The translations under genes were made by a program, and so were the position numbers. From Centrapalus pauciflorus (taxonomy: Eukaryota; Streptophyta; Magnoliopsida; Asterales; Asteraceae), in contig JAANYP010006390.1 of the NCBI GenBank assembly GCA_020465985.1, positions 186,001 to 250,000 of the forward strand: a stretch of 64,000 nt of DNA, in the 5' to 3' direction. A model generated the notes under the pieces. It worked only from the letters and a program-made list of their open reading frames with translations, ran no database searches and was not told where the DNA came from. Below, piece after piece: positions 34,927-47,856 of the stretch (position 1 is the stretch's first letter; every line of letters begins with the position of its first letter).

Positions 34927-34932
34927 TATTGC

Positions 34933-36930
34933 CTTAAAACCACAGATTACAAGTTTCACAGCAAAATGAAAACAGAAATTAGGAAACAGTCGAATAAAAC
35001 CAAACAAAGAAAGAATTAACAGTCAATTAAAGAATCTTCTAAGCTTCTGTTGAATCTATTGTTGAACACAATACATCAGATAGATTCATATTTGAAAGAG
35101 GTTGACGATAAGTTCCATAAAGATCACATTTTACTAAAATTACTTGAATAATGCCTCGATAAAATCCTTTTTCGATGCTTTTTTCTAAGCTTTCAACTCC
35201 TTATAAATACTAATTCTCAACTTACTGCAAACAGAAGTTCCATAAAGATCAGGTTTTACTAAAATTACTTTTCTAAGCTTACTACAAAAAACCAGTACTG
35301 CAACCAAATCATAAGTCTATCGAAAATGCAGAAACAACACTACAATTCGCAAGAACGAGTGGCCAAGTAAGATGCTTTTCTTCGCATTTGTAGTACCAAA
35401 GTCCATCCAATATCCCTATTACAACCAAATTAATGTTTTCTTTTGCATTTCTTTAGAACAACATTCTATTTGCAAAAAAAAAAAAAAAAAAAAAAAATTA
35501 ATCACTAAATACAAGAGTTCAGGATACAAACTCATGATATCTGGGATTCTTTTGTACATATATAGACTATAGTCAAAGAATTGAATTTGATTTCTAAGTT
35601 CTAACACATATAAATATCAAGTTTCTGAGGAAAATTAAATATGAAGTGCATAAAAAGCTACTAGATTTACTTTCTAAAACTGCAACAAACGTTAATTCGT
35701 TAAACACACATGGATTTTACAAAGTGAAACACTTATTCACAGTACCAAAAAAGGTGGTTTTAAATCAAGAACAAAGAAATGTAAGCTTTCAACTCCTTAT
35801 AAATACTATTTCTCAACATACTGCAAACAGAAGTTCCATAAAGATCAGGTTTTACTAAAATTACTTTTCTAAGCTTACTACAAAAAAAAGCTACTAGATT
35901 TGCTTTCTAAAACCGCAACAAACGTTAATTCGATAAACACACATGGATTTTACAAAGTGAAACACTTATTCACAGTACCAAAAATGGTGGTTTTAAATCA
36001 AGAACAAAGAAACGTAATCTTTCAACTCCTTATAAATACTTATTCTCAACATACTGCAAACAGAAGTTCCATAAAGATCAGGTTTTACTAAAATTACTTT
36101 TCTAAGCTTACTACAAAAAACCAGATCAACATACTGCAACCAAATCATAATTCTATCGAAAATGCAGAAACAACACTACAATTCGCAAGAACGAGTGGCC
36201 AAGTAAGATGCTTTTCTTCGCATTTCTATTACCAAAGTCCATCCAATATCCCTATCACAACCAAATTAATGTTTTCTTTTGCATTTCTTAAGAACCACAG
36301 TCCATTTGCGAAAAATTAAAACTTAAAAAAAAAAAAACTTAAATCACTAAATACAAGAGTTCAGGATACAAACTCATGATATCTGGGATTCTTTTGTCCA
36401 ACATATATAGACTATAGTCAAAGAATTGAATTTGATTTCTAAGTTCAAACACATATAAATATCAAGTTTCTGAGGAAAAAAAACATATGAAGTGTATAAA
36501 AAGCTACTAGAGATTATATCGAATGCTTTCTAAAACTGCAACAAACGTTAATTCGTTAAACACACATGGATTTTACAAAGTGAAACACTTATTAACAGTA
36601 CCAAAAATGGTGGTTTTAAATCAAGAACAAAGAAACCTAAGAACTTCAGAGCAGTTTTTAGGGTTAACCGTGGAATTCAGGGAACAATTGGATACAAAAA
36701 CAGACGATTGATTACTCATTTTAATGGTTTCTTTTCATTAAACAAAGTAAAATTGGGATAAAATCAAGATGAGATATGTGGAAACGAGTACCTGTTTAAC
36801 ATGAAGAAGGTTGGTGAATTTTGAATCGAGAGAGACAGTGATTGAGTAATCAATCAATCCGATTGCTTTTGATGATAGATAGTCTTTTTGCGAACTGCAA
36901 GTCTGAGTTACAAGACTCGTCCTCAACTTT
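34933..36930 (-). other. Inferred leader intron and first exon of the tail-anchored protein gene
   Basis: On the minus strand a donor AAACAG|GTACTC at 36791 and an acceptor TTTTAAG at 34933, six bases before the ATG, would give a 1.86-kb leader intron. The untranslated exon would be 36792 to about 36930. The intron is mostly tandem duplication. A T-run on this strand (35477-35497) lies inside. Inferred from sequence only. Confidence 0.45.
35105..36640 (-). repeat. Tandem triplication upstream of the tail-anchored protein gene
   Basis: Three head-to-tail units begin at CCTTATAAATAC (35209, 35795, 36028). Unit 1 is about 586 bp, unit 2 only 233 bp with the central ~350 bp missing, and unit 3 about 613 bp. 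A partial fourth copy precedes them (35105-35208). Shared landmarks are GAAGTTCCATAAAGATCAGG, CACACATGGATTTTACAAAG and CAAGAACGAGTGGCCAAGTA. Copies are very similar, so the array is recent. Confidence 0.85.
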
Positions 36931-37006
36931 TACAAAACTGTCATTTCTAACCTTGTACTAATACTTTTTAACATTAATGGTCCTTCACATCTTCACAGGT
37001 GAATAA

Positions 37007-38171
37007 GGTGCTGTTTGATTGCATAAGAGCTCAATTCTATGATGTCTGATTCCACTTCTGATTGATGAGATGTGGTCCTAAGAAGATTCTGAGGTCTGAT
37101 AAGATAATTCAATAAGTCTGTTTGTTTTATAAATACTTGATTCTGTTATTTTTATTAATTTTACATATTCATTCTAAAAAACAAACAGATATCATTGATT
37201 AAAGTCAAATATCAAGTAACAATAATATCATTGAATCAAAGTGATTCATGTAAACTTGTAATTCAAATAGCATTAACAAGATTCAGATAAAGTTATAATC
37301 AAGTTATGCATTCTAGAAACATATAACCAACATGCTTTCAAAAATCAAGTAAAAATTCAAGTTTATAAGTTATAATCAAGTTTATAAGGTTGCATTTTAT
37401 TAACTTCCAAATAACCAAAGTTTATAAGTTATATAGATATGTTATTGAAAAATAATAAATTTTATAAAAAATTGTTGGAATATTTCTTGTTATAATAAAT
37501 ATGTGTAAAGGGGTAGTGTAGGGGTGGGTAGGTTGAGGTGGGGTGGGGTAAATTAGGGTAGGGTAATGGTGTTAGGGGCAGGGTTGTGGTAAGGTAGGGT
37601 AGGGGTAGGGGTAGGGTAGGGTAGGGGTAGGGGTAAGGTGGATAGGTTGAGGGGTAAGGTGGGTGGGGGTGGGTAGATTTGATGGGCAAGGGTAGGGTAG
37701 GGGTGAGGTGGGTAGGGATGGGTGGGGTAGGGATGGGGTGCGGTAGGTGGGGTAGGATAGGGGTTGGGTGTGGTGGGATAAGGGTAGGTGTAGGGTGGGT
37801 AGGTTTGATGTGTAGGGGTGGGGGTAGAGTGGGATATGGTAAGTATGGGAGTGGGGTGGGTAGGGTTGAGGGTAGGGTATGTTAAGGGTGGGGTGGGGTG
37901 GGGTAGGAGGTTTAGGGTAGGGGTAGGATGGGGTGGGTGAGGTAGGGTAATGGGGTAACCGTAGGGTGGGGTGGCAGGAGGAGAGTCGTGTTTTTTTTTT
38001 GTGTGATAAGTGGTGATAATAAGCATATCAAAGTCTGATTCTGATAAGACATGATAAGAGAATTTTAACTCTTATGTATTCTGCATATAAAACGCACTTA
38101 TCAGTATTTTCATCTTACCGAATAAGAGGTTACCTCTTATCAAAGCCTGATAAGTGCTATCAAACACCCTC
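37007..38171. mobile_element. PIF/Harbinger-like TIR element carrying a G-rich minisatellite
   Basis: The left end GGTGCTGTTTGATTGCATAA and the right end (GAGGGTGTTTGATAGCACTT in reverse) form imperfect TIRs. TAA on both sides (37004-37006; 38172-38174) fits the 3-bp target of PIF/Harbinger elements. The subterminal regions share TGATAAGA motifs. No transposase; the middle is a G-rich array (37506-37985). Confidence 0.6.
37506..37985 (+). repeat. G-rich minisatellite, (GGGGTA/GGGTGGGTA)n-like
   Basis: About 480 bp in which the plus strand is almost only G, T and A, made of GGGGTA, GGGTA and GGTGGGTA units with strong strand asymmetry. It resembles degenerate telomere-like DNA but is not the plant TTTAGGG repeat. 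Runs of three or four Gs spaced by 1-4 bases give many possible G-quadruplexes. The open frame on the opposite strand is a low-complexity Pro/Thr/Tyr product of the repeat and not a gene. Confidence 0.9.
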
Positions 38172-39289
38172 TAAGTTTACTTCCGTCTAAGGTGTAAATA
38201 TTCGGAATTTTTTAATTTTACTTTTCTTTGGGTTACACATGTAGTAAAGTGTATTCTTGGATCGGTTCCATTAGTTATAAAACGTGAACCATGTTTATTG
38301 GTTTGGTTACAGATGCTCATGATGATTTGCTAGATTCTTAAAATAGTAAAAGGTAATAAAAAACAAACATGAGTATTATATAATTGAATTATTTTTAAAG
38401 TTAACGTTATATATAGTATGACTACATTAATCATATCATACTAATTACACTAAAAAATATTCGACATACCAACTAAAATCAATAGTAACTTGATGGAGAT
38501 TCTAGTATAATTGAAGTGTAGTATTAGTGATAGATGGATATTTAGTGACAAACATTGACATGTGTTATGAAACTGGTGGTCGTTTCCTATTTTCTACTTC
38601 AGTTTATTTTTGCCCCTTTTCATTGTAATGTGGTTTCATGACTCTTGAAAATGGATTTTTGACAAGAAAGTTGTCGTCCATATTAAATTTGTGTTATCAA
38701 GTAACGATAATTTATTTAGAAGTTATTGAAACTTATGGGTTGTCCAAAGAAAATATTTTTGTTTGGTGAGTTTTGAAAGTTCAACTTTGTAGAATGGCAC
38801 CCAAAACCATAGATCATCGTCAATTCATCATCTGTTATTCTGTCCATGTATGAAATTGTTTAGATAACTTTTTTACTTGGTTCGAATCCAAGCATCCGAA
38901 ACCAAAATTTTAAAATCTAATCTGAAACTATCCAACATTTTATAAGTTTCTAAAATGATAAATTAAATTAACCTAATTGCATCAAACTAACTCTCTTGTA
39001 AATGCATAAATGACTTTGGTCCCATCCTTTTTTTAATTGTGGATATGTTTAAAAAAGTATAAAGCACTTGGAGGTTTTTTTTTTTTTTCAAACAATTATT
39101 GTTTTGAGTGTTGGTCGGCAATTAAAAAAAGTTAGAAGGGTATATATATAAACCATAAATTGTGAAGATACCAATTTTGTAATGTAAGGCAAAGCTAAAA
39201 CAATCCAATGCCTTGAAACCGATGTTTGTGTTGGTTACACTTTTCAACCTTTATTTTTAAAGATTTGCATGATGCCACCTTCTTAACCT

Positions 39290-39321
<32 letters not shown>

Positions 39322-40139
39322 TTATATCTTTGAGTCTACCTGTAAAAAAAAATAATAATAAACATAAGAAGACTGTTAAGTGAAATTGTTTTCGGTTACT
39401 CGGGTATTTTAGAATCACATAATACATCCAAAAACCATACTGAGTAAGTTTTAGGTCATTCACTTTTCTGGTTTATTTACACCCTTTGGCCCTTACTAGC
39501 AATATTGAGGTTCCTTACATGCTTTATTTGAGATATCATGTTACGATCACAATTATGATTCTCATGAGGACCCATTTACATGGCGTCATAACAAAGGAAA
39601 TTCAGTTTATGACAAATGACAAACAAAGGGGATCGAGTTTATACCAAACCATTGATCGAACTCCATATTCTCAAACTAATGACTACTGTAAGTGATTACA
39701 ACTCTCAAATAATGCCCTGCATAATCAAGTGACAGTTCCCCTCATATTTTGTTGGATCTATATATTGTCTTGTAAAATGAGGTCATGGATATCGTTCAAC
39801 TTATGGATCCGAAGATCTAAACGAGGCCATGAAATTGTCTCAAATCCAACCGAATTACTAGACGTTCCATGCATCATCATACATCAAGACCCACCCATTC
39901 ACATTATTGGCCGAGATTGAAACACCCAAACAATCAGAATACATATCTAAGTCTATTTAACAGTAGTTAAAACATATATACTTGTGAAATTAAGATAGAA
40001 TTGAAATTTTTCTAAGAACTGCATCTGATGCCAACAAAATACAAACTATTAAATTCTACAATATGACAGTTATTGATCATGAAACAAATAGTCAAGACCG
40101 TGAAGTCGACTACTAATTTTGTCATATTTATTTACATTT
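38172..40139. other. Intergenic DNA, no gene supported
   Basis: AT-rich sequence with a T-run at 39296-39323. The segment 39480-39920 is less AT-biased and has a 63-codon frame on + (39729-39920), but no domain, splice pattern or homology that I recognise. Confidence 0.4.
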
Positions 40140-41290
40140 TTCGGGTTTTCTGTTTATAGAGTATTTTGCTGAAATATAACATTGAATTTTTTCCATCTAT
40201 GTCTTATTTATGTTAATTTATTATTTTCGGAAGAAAATCAAAATTTTGGGCTGAAAATGGGTGAGGCACGACGTGCTTCCATGGCACACCATGCTCCAAT
40301 TTCATGTCATATAGGCAAGCTTTCCTGGATCAGCTGAAAAGAGAGAGGCACGACGTGCCCTGCCTGACATATAAACATTCTCTGTATTTTCAGATCCAAT
40401 GAAGAGGTGACACATCATAGGCACGGCGTGCCTACTTTAAGGCACAGAGTGTCCTTCTAGATATATAAATTCTGCAATTTCTCAGCATTTATTCATCCAT
40501 GGTCGTCTTCCACACACACAACACCAAAATTACATCACTTAGGAGTCAAGAAAGGTCGGTTTGGATCCATTTTTGGATGCAACATTGAGGGGAGCAACAA
40601 CAACACCGATAATCATTGTTTGGGGAGTTCTAGCATTTCTAAAGCTTTTGGTTATGTTTAGTTTTCCTTTATATATGATGAATATATTGTGTATCTCCAT
40701 GTATATTGAGTAGTTGATCATTTGGGTTTGTAGCACCCTAAACATCGGATGATTTCTATCTTTTTTTGTTGGAATGAATACATTAATATTCCTGGAGCAT
40801 ATGTTATCTTTGATTGATATTGGGATTGTGATGTTATCTTGAATGATCTTATAGTTTTATAGTCGTTAGTCGCTTGGGATTCATTGTTAAGTATTCGATT
40901 GAGTGATCATAGTTTACGTTGCATGAACTTATGGATATCATTGTTGAGTGATCTTAGTGACTTATTTTCTTGTGTTCATGTCTTATTCATTCAATCGTGT
41001 TCCTTGTTAATCATCTGCCGGTGTTTATTTTTCGTAATTGTGTCGAGTTGCGATCGTATTTTATTTACTAGTTTACTTGTTGCTTAAATTCAAATCAAAT
41101 TATGTTCATAACTAATTATTAACCGACGACTTATTATCATCATTCTATCAATTGTCCCTGAGTTCGATACCCGTACTTATCTAATCTATACTAGTATACG
41201 ATAGTTAATACTTGCCTATTTGTCTGCTACTTTTAGTTTATTATTTTCGTTTTATAATTAAAACCAAGGTGTGCTAACTACACATTAGCT
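40140..41290 (+). mobile_element. Eroded LTR-like remnant
   Basis: Repeated GGCACGACGTGCC-type motifs (40265-40440) are followed by a leader-like region. Near 41150-41290 there is a TGTCCCTGAGTTCGATACCC segment and a T-rich end, a layout seen at the 3' end of Athila/Tat-type Ty3/gypsy LTRs. No termini or target duplication were found, so class and limits are uncertain. Confidence 0.4.
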
Positions 41291-41910
41291 AATCGAAACC
41301 CAAAACAATGTCCATGGCATACCGTTAATTTTGATGCTACGAGCCTCAACTCTCAAATGAAAGGGAGGTTCAAAGACTTCCTACTCAACGATGTTGAACA
41401 GAAAAGAGTTAACAACTAAAACGTAAACAATAATAGTTGTTTAGTTAATTCAAAGATCAATATAAACAATAATGATAATATTAAAGCATTGCCACCAAAT
41501 TTAATTAATATGCCTATCTACAATTAATATGTAGTGGACTACCCATAATTTAATTCTAGGATTGGCCAATTTTTTTATACAAATCAACAAGTACTGCAAG
41601 ACAAAAAAAGTAGTACTATAAATTTGTTCTTTAAAAATTTTTAATTATTTATGAATGTGACAAATTTTTTACATCTAAAAAACAATTTGAATAAACATAT
41701 TAACAATAAGAATTGAACACATTTTTTGTATGCTTGATAAATAAAAATATCAACATGCCTGGTATAAAAAGTAATAGTAGAGTAGAAGGTACTTCATAAA
41801 AAGAAATTTAGAAAATACGCGTTCCATAAAATATCATTTTTGATATTTGAAATATTAATTTTAATTTTGGTAAAAAATATAACAAGCTAAAAGAATTTGA
41901 ATCGTATATA
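41291..41910. other. AT-rich intergenic DNA
   Basis: No gene, repeat unit or structure that I can support. Confidence 0.4.
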
Positions 41911-42990
<1,080 letters not shown>

Positions 42991-43009
42991 ATGTGTGTGT
43001 ATGTGTGTG

Positions 43010-43376
43010 GGACGGAAGACATTTGTTCTCAATTTGATCCACTATCTCAGTTGCTAAGAACTTGGGTTACACCTAACTCAAAATTATATTGAGTAAATGA
43101 TGGAGAAAATGAAGAAAATGATAGGGAGGATAAATGGAGAAGATGAAGAAATAGGTTATTTATTAGGAAGAATGGTGAGGAGAGAGAGTATGTAAAAGAC
43201 CAAATTACCCTTTCACTAACCTGGATACTTAACGGCCGTTTATGAAAAGGACTAACCATGAAACAAAAATACAATCATAGGGACCAATGGAGTAATTTTT
43301 GATCTTAAAGGATCAAACCAGCAACAATGGACAAACCACAGGGACCAAATCAGTAATTTTCTCTACAAGTTATACA
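43010..43376. mobile_element. MULE terminal remnant
   Basis: The right edge, GGACAAACCACAGGGACCAA, is the same type of terminal phrase as in the MULE at 18860-20441. The matching left end is not seen. Confidence 0.35.
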
Positions 43377-44546
43377 TAGACTTGGGCACTTGGCAAAAAA
43401 ACTCATCGCCCGACGGGGAACCGTAACTCGACCCCAATTTGACTGGGAAATCCTAGAGCTGACCGGGGATGGGGATGGGGACGGGGAATCCCCGATTTTA
43501 TTTTATGTTTTAATATAAATTATTATATATGTTTAAATTTACAATGTAAATTATTCATTACATTTTATATAATACATTAAATATCATTGGATATGACTTT
43601 TTATGGTTTAAAATATTATTGGTTTTTTTTCATTTTATTGATTTATAAATCTTTTGCATACATTTTTTTGTTTTAGTTTTATTGAAATTATAAACTATAT
43701 ATGTAAATAACTCAAATATGTTTGGATTGATTTGTTTAAAGTTTATTTAGATATATTTTTCTTCTAAATTAGTATTTATAGTTTAAACCTAATAATTTTT
43801 TAAGAAACTTGAAAAACTCGATTCCCCAATGGGGATCCCCGATTGGGACGGGGATGGGGATAGAAACTAGGGGTGTTCAATTTGGATATCCGAAATTTCG
43901 GATAATGAATTTTGCTATCCGAATCCGAAATTTCGGATTATTCAGATTCGGATATCGGATTATCCGAATATCCAAAAATTCAAATTTTTTTAACTTTTTT
44001 AAAAAAAATTAAAACAAATATTTAAAAATCTAAAATACAAATTGATATACCCATATATATATATATTAAAGATAAATATATCACAAACTAAATTCAAAAC
44101 GCCTAAAGAACGATTATAAAAACTAAAATATATTAAATATTAGTTAATAAATCTATAATATCAAGATAAAACTCAAAAATATACAATAGAATAATTATAA
44201 ACACTCAATATTATTAAAATAATCAATCCTAAATATATAAAAAAATATTTTAAAAAATATTTTTTTTTTTATTTTCGGATATCGGATTATCCGAATATCC
44301 GAATATCTTGAATTTTACTATCCGAATCCGAAATTTCGGATATCCGAAAATCCGGATATCCAAAATTTCGGATAGTTTCGGCTCGGATTTTCAAAATTTT
44401 ATTTCGGATGTTCGGATTCGGATATTTATGAACACCCCTAATAGAAACTCATTCCCTATCAGGGATGGAGCCGGGGATTAAGAAGCGAGGATGTGATGGG
44501 AACTGAGATCCTCGCGCAGCCCCGCCCCACCCCACTGCAATGTCTA
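43377..44546. mobile_element. hAT-like element (outer), split by another hAT
   Basis: The ends TAGACTTGGGCACTTGGC and (reverse) TAGACATTGCAGTGGGG are imperfect TIRs. The flanks GTTATACA (43369-43376) and GTTATATA (44547-44554) match at 7 of 8 positions, fitting an aged 8-bp hAT target duplication. Subterminal regions are rich in GGGGATGGGGACGGGG and its complement. About 589 bp without the inserted hAT (43868-44440). No transposase. Confidence 0.6.
43868..44440. mobile_element. Non-autonomous hAT element (inner)
   Basis: The ends TAGGGGTGTTCA and TGAACACCCCTA form perfect 12-bp TIRs with a perfect 8-bp target duplication ATAGAAAC (43860-43867; 44441-44448). Subterminal sequence is packed with palindromes such as ATCCGAAATTTCGGAT and TCGGATTATCCGAATATCC. 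It is 573 bp with an AT-rich centre and no transposase, inserted in another hAT element. Confidence 0.88.
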
Positions 44547-44679
44547 GTTATATATTGGGTCACTCACCTCATTGAAGGCTACTGGCTTTCAAAGCCCAGA
44601 CGCATATTATAGTTTTCTTCTGTTTAACAAACATAACAAATATTCCACTTTCACAGTCTGGCTTATGAGTAATGGTGAG

Positions 44680-45666
44680 TAGGGCTGTTCACGGTCGGTT
44701 AACCGAACCGAACTTGGGTTTCGGACGGTTAACCGAAACAATCGGTTCGGAAAAATCCTAAACCTAAATCGAAATTCCCGGTTAACCTGAGTTTTCGGTT
44801 CGGTTTTCAGGTTAACCGATTAACCGTTATACGATAAATTTTTTTAACATAGTCTATAATTTAGTTCTTAATCCGACACAATACAGTACGAAACTACAAG
44901 TTTCAACATCATATTAAACAAATCTGGAATTGACGCTGAAGATGAAGATGAAGTTGTGAACAAATCTGGAATCGATGCTGAAGATGAAGATGTGAAATCG
45001 TGGAATCAAAGATGAAGCCGTGAAGGAGAGAAGGTTTCGAACAAGTCTCTAACTTGAAGCTGTGAACAAATCTCGAACTCGAAGATGAAGCCGTGGAATC
45101 AAAGCTATGAACAAATCTCGAACTCGAAGATGAAGCCTTGGAATCGAAGATGAAGTGTGGAATCGAAGATGAAGCAGTGAAGTGTGGAAGACAGGAAGAG
45201 TGTGTGACTGTGTGAACTCGTGGAGGGCTGGAGGGCGGAGGCTGGAGTTGTGGAAACGTGATCCTCGTGGAAGCTTGGAAGAAGGCTGCTGGAAGAGTGG
45301 AAGCTTGGAAGAAGGCTGCTGGAAGAGTGGAAGCCTGGAAGGGGAACCAGTAAATGGGATGTGGAACTAAGTCAAAAAATCACATTGGGTTTTCTTTGTT
45401 TAGGCTCTTTTTGGTTAGATATTTAAGTTTTAATTAAATTGTGGATTATTATTATATAGAAATACATAAAAAATAAAAAAAAATCGGTTTTTCGGTTAAC
45501 CGTCCGAAGCCAAATATGTGAACCGTAACTGAACCGAGAAACCAAAGATTTTTCCGGTTCGGTTAACCGAACCAAGATATTCGAAAAAATACGGTACGGT
45601 TAACCTGTTTTTCGGGACGGTTTTGCCGGTTTTCGGTTCGGTTTCGGAAATTTCTGAACACCCCTA
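44680..45666. mobile_element. Non-autonomous hAT element with internal minisatellite
   Basis: The ends TAGGGCTGTTCA and TGAACACCCCTA form a TIR, with a perfect 8-bp target duplication ATGGTGAG (44672-44679; 45667-45674). Subterminal arms carry repeated GGTTAACCGAACCG palindromes. The 987-bp body contains a GAAGATGAAG-type array (44930-45345) but no transposase. Confidence 0.83.
44930..45345 (+). repeat. GAAGATGAAGC-type minisatellite inside a hAT element
   Basis: Variants of TCGAAGATGAAGCCGTGGAA recur about eight times (44930-45190). A 30-bp unit starting GGAAGCTTGGAAGAAGGCTG follows in two copies (about 45268-45327). Purine-rich strand asymmetry. It might derive from captured host sequence; no source recognised. 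Confidence 0.65.
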
Positions 45667-45804
45667 ATGGTGAGGAAGGCAACACATTTCATAATAGCAC
45701 ATTGTAACGTTTATTCATCTTTGACCTACAAAGTTGACCCGTTATATTACCAAATATGTACTACAATAACTCCAATAATATGTGTTTTCAATCATGTCTG
45801 CAAC

Positions 45805-46313
45805 TACGAGTGTTATTCGAGCGGGTTAATTGGGTATTGGGTTATTCGAGTTTGAGTGTGTGGGTTAGCTAGCTGAACCTGAACCAAATAAGGGGACGGA
45901 TTAATCGGTTTCGAGTTAAATGTGTATCGGGTTATTCGATTTGGGTTAATTGAGTTATTCGGTTTTGGTATAAAAAATGAAATCATTTACAAAGGAGTTT
46001 AAACGTGTTAAATGAGTTGGGTAATTTGGGTAAAACGGGTTAAATGATTTGAGTATCAAAATTGGATATTTACATATTTACATTTTATATATAAACAATT
46101 CTAGTTATAATTATAAACAAATCAAAAAATGACAAATACATATTAAATTGGTTATTCGGGTTATTTGGGTAACCGAATTAGTATGAATCCTACCTGTTAA
46201 CCAAACCTAATTACTTATTCGGGTACCATTTAACCCGAATAACCCGAGCATTTAACCCTATTAAGGTTCGGTTCGTGTGATTTATTCGAGTTCGATTATT
46301 TTGCACACCCCTA
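45805..46313. mobile_element. Diverged hAT-like element
   Basis: The right end GCACACCCCTA is a typical hAT terminus; the left end TACGAGTGTTATTCGAG matches only in part. Flanking octamers TCTGCAAC-like and CTTGCAGC agree only partly. Arms are dense in GGGTTATTCGGGTT and its complement. Older than the neighbouring two. Confidence 0.5.
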
Positions 46314-47076
46314 CTTGCAGCCCAATGTGTCAAAATTAAATAGTTACACACACTTGAAAATGAAGAAGTAAAGCAGCTATTTACTTGTTTGTTTCAGCTA
46401 CCTGCTAGACTGGTTTACTATTCACCCGAAAACATAAAAAAAATAAAAATTTAAGAATGATCTGGATGATAATATATTTTATACCGAAACGTAGATAAAA
46501 TAATGCAATTATACTATGTAAAACAAACTATATTCTAGGTTATAACAGAAAAATAACACCACACAGTTATATATTATGTAAAAAAATATAATATTAAAAA
46601 GTCAAAAATTTAAAAATAGTTCAAACGATAATAAATTTAATATTGAAATATATATAAAAATAATGTGATAAGGATGATATATTCGAAATTTTATAACAGA
46701 AAAACAAAGCAACTATATATGATATAAATATAATAAAATAACAAATAAAATTTTAACATGTGTTCGTGAAAGAAGAAAATAAAACAGCTGCATGTGTGTC
46801 TAGTTTACTGTTCATCAGGTTTGTAAATAAAAGTATTTATAATTATAAAGGAAAAAAACACAATATATTAACGTTTATAACAAACAAATAGAATAGTCAT
46901 ATATTATAAATTATAAAATAGTAACTTAGTTGTTTGTTTGGTACAATTTTGTCATTTAAAATATAATTTAGACGGTCAAAATTTTTATATGAAAATATAG
47001 ATAAACAAAATACGATCTGAATTTTTATAAAACACAATATATCAAAGGTGACAACATAATAACAAAATATTATATA
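46314..47076. other. AT-rich DNA with diverged direct repeats
   Basis: A motif around AAAACAGCTGCATGTGTG (46785) partly repeats one near 46370, and GAAATATATATAAAA and TTTATAACAGAAAAA phrases recur. No gene. Confidence 0.4.
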
Positions 47077-47856
47077 TCTATATCTTATAATAAAAGAAAA
47101 TGTTTTTTGTCACATGGCGCTGCCTTAGAGCTCCAATTTATTAATTTTCCCGTTATTTTTTCCTAAAATAAGATAACTTTTATTTTGGTAATACATGTCA
47201 TTTAATTAATTAACTTAAAATTAATAAATAATCTTTATTATTCTACTTACTTAAAATAATTTAAAAATATATTTTGGATATAATTAACTTTTTCTAAATA
47301 TCAAAAAACTAAAGTTTAAAAATACTGATAATAGATTAAATTTTTATGTATAATCCTTGAAATAAAATACATAATTTTATAAGTTAGAAAAAAATTTAAT
47401 AAAATAATAATCTTTTTTTCATATTTGGAAAAACAAAATTGAATTATTATCATCTTTAAAACCTTGAACAATGAAAACATTAAAATATAACATAAACATC
47501 TATATCTATATCTATTTATATATTTATAACTACATCTTATAATAAAAGAAAATAATTCTTGACACATGACGCACCTTTAAAGCTCTAATTTTTTGATTTT
47601 TTCATTTTTTTTCAAAAATAAAATAACCTTTATTTTGATAACACATGTCAATTAATTAATTAAATTAAAATTAATAAATAATCCTTATTATTCTTTTTAC
47701 CTAAAATAATTCATAAATATCTTTTGTAATACACTTGAACTTTTTTTAAATATCAGGAAACTAAAAACTAAAAAAAACTGATAATAATATAAATTTTTAT
47801 GTCTAATCCTTGAGTTAAAATAAATAATTTTATAAGTTAGAATTTTAAATTTTAAA
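47077..47856 (+). mobile_element. Two tandem Helitron-like 5' segments
   Basis: CTTATAATAAAAGAAAA is followed by ACA(C/T)GNCGC-type sequence at about 47084 and again at about 47535. The ~450 bp after each copy are similar (AATTAATTAA, TTAATAAATAATC and TTATAAGTTAGAA in the same order). The second copy is cut off at 47856 by Tekay-2. No 3' hairpin/CTRR end was seen between them. Confidence 0.5.

Noticed and set aside
37553..38026. 157-codon Pro/Thr/Tyr-rich protein on the minus strand
   Set aside because: It is the translation of a G-rich minisatellite; low complexity with no codon structure beyond the repeat.
39729..39920. 63-codon frame in an intergenic region
   Set aside because: Too short, no domain and no exon partners found; left as unassigned.
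45182..45370. Short Gly/Glu/Trp-rich frame in a hAT element
   Set aside because: It is produced by a 30-bp tandem repeat; no transposase or host domain.
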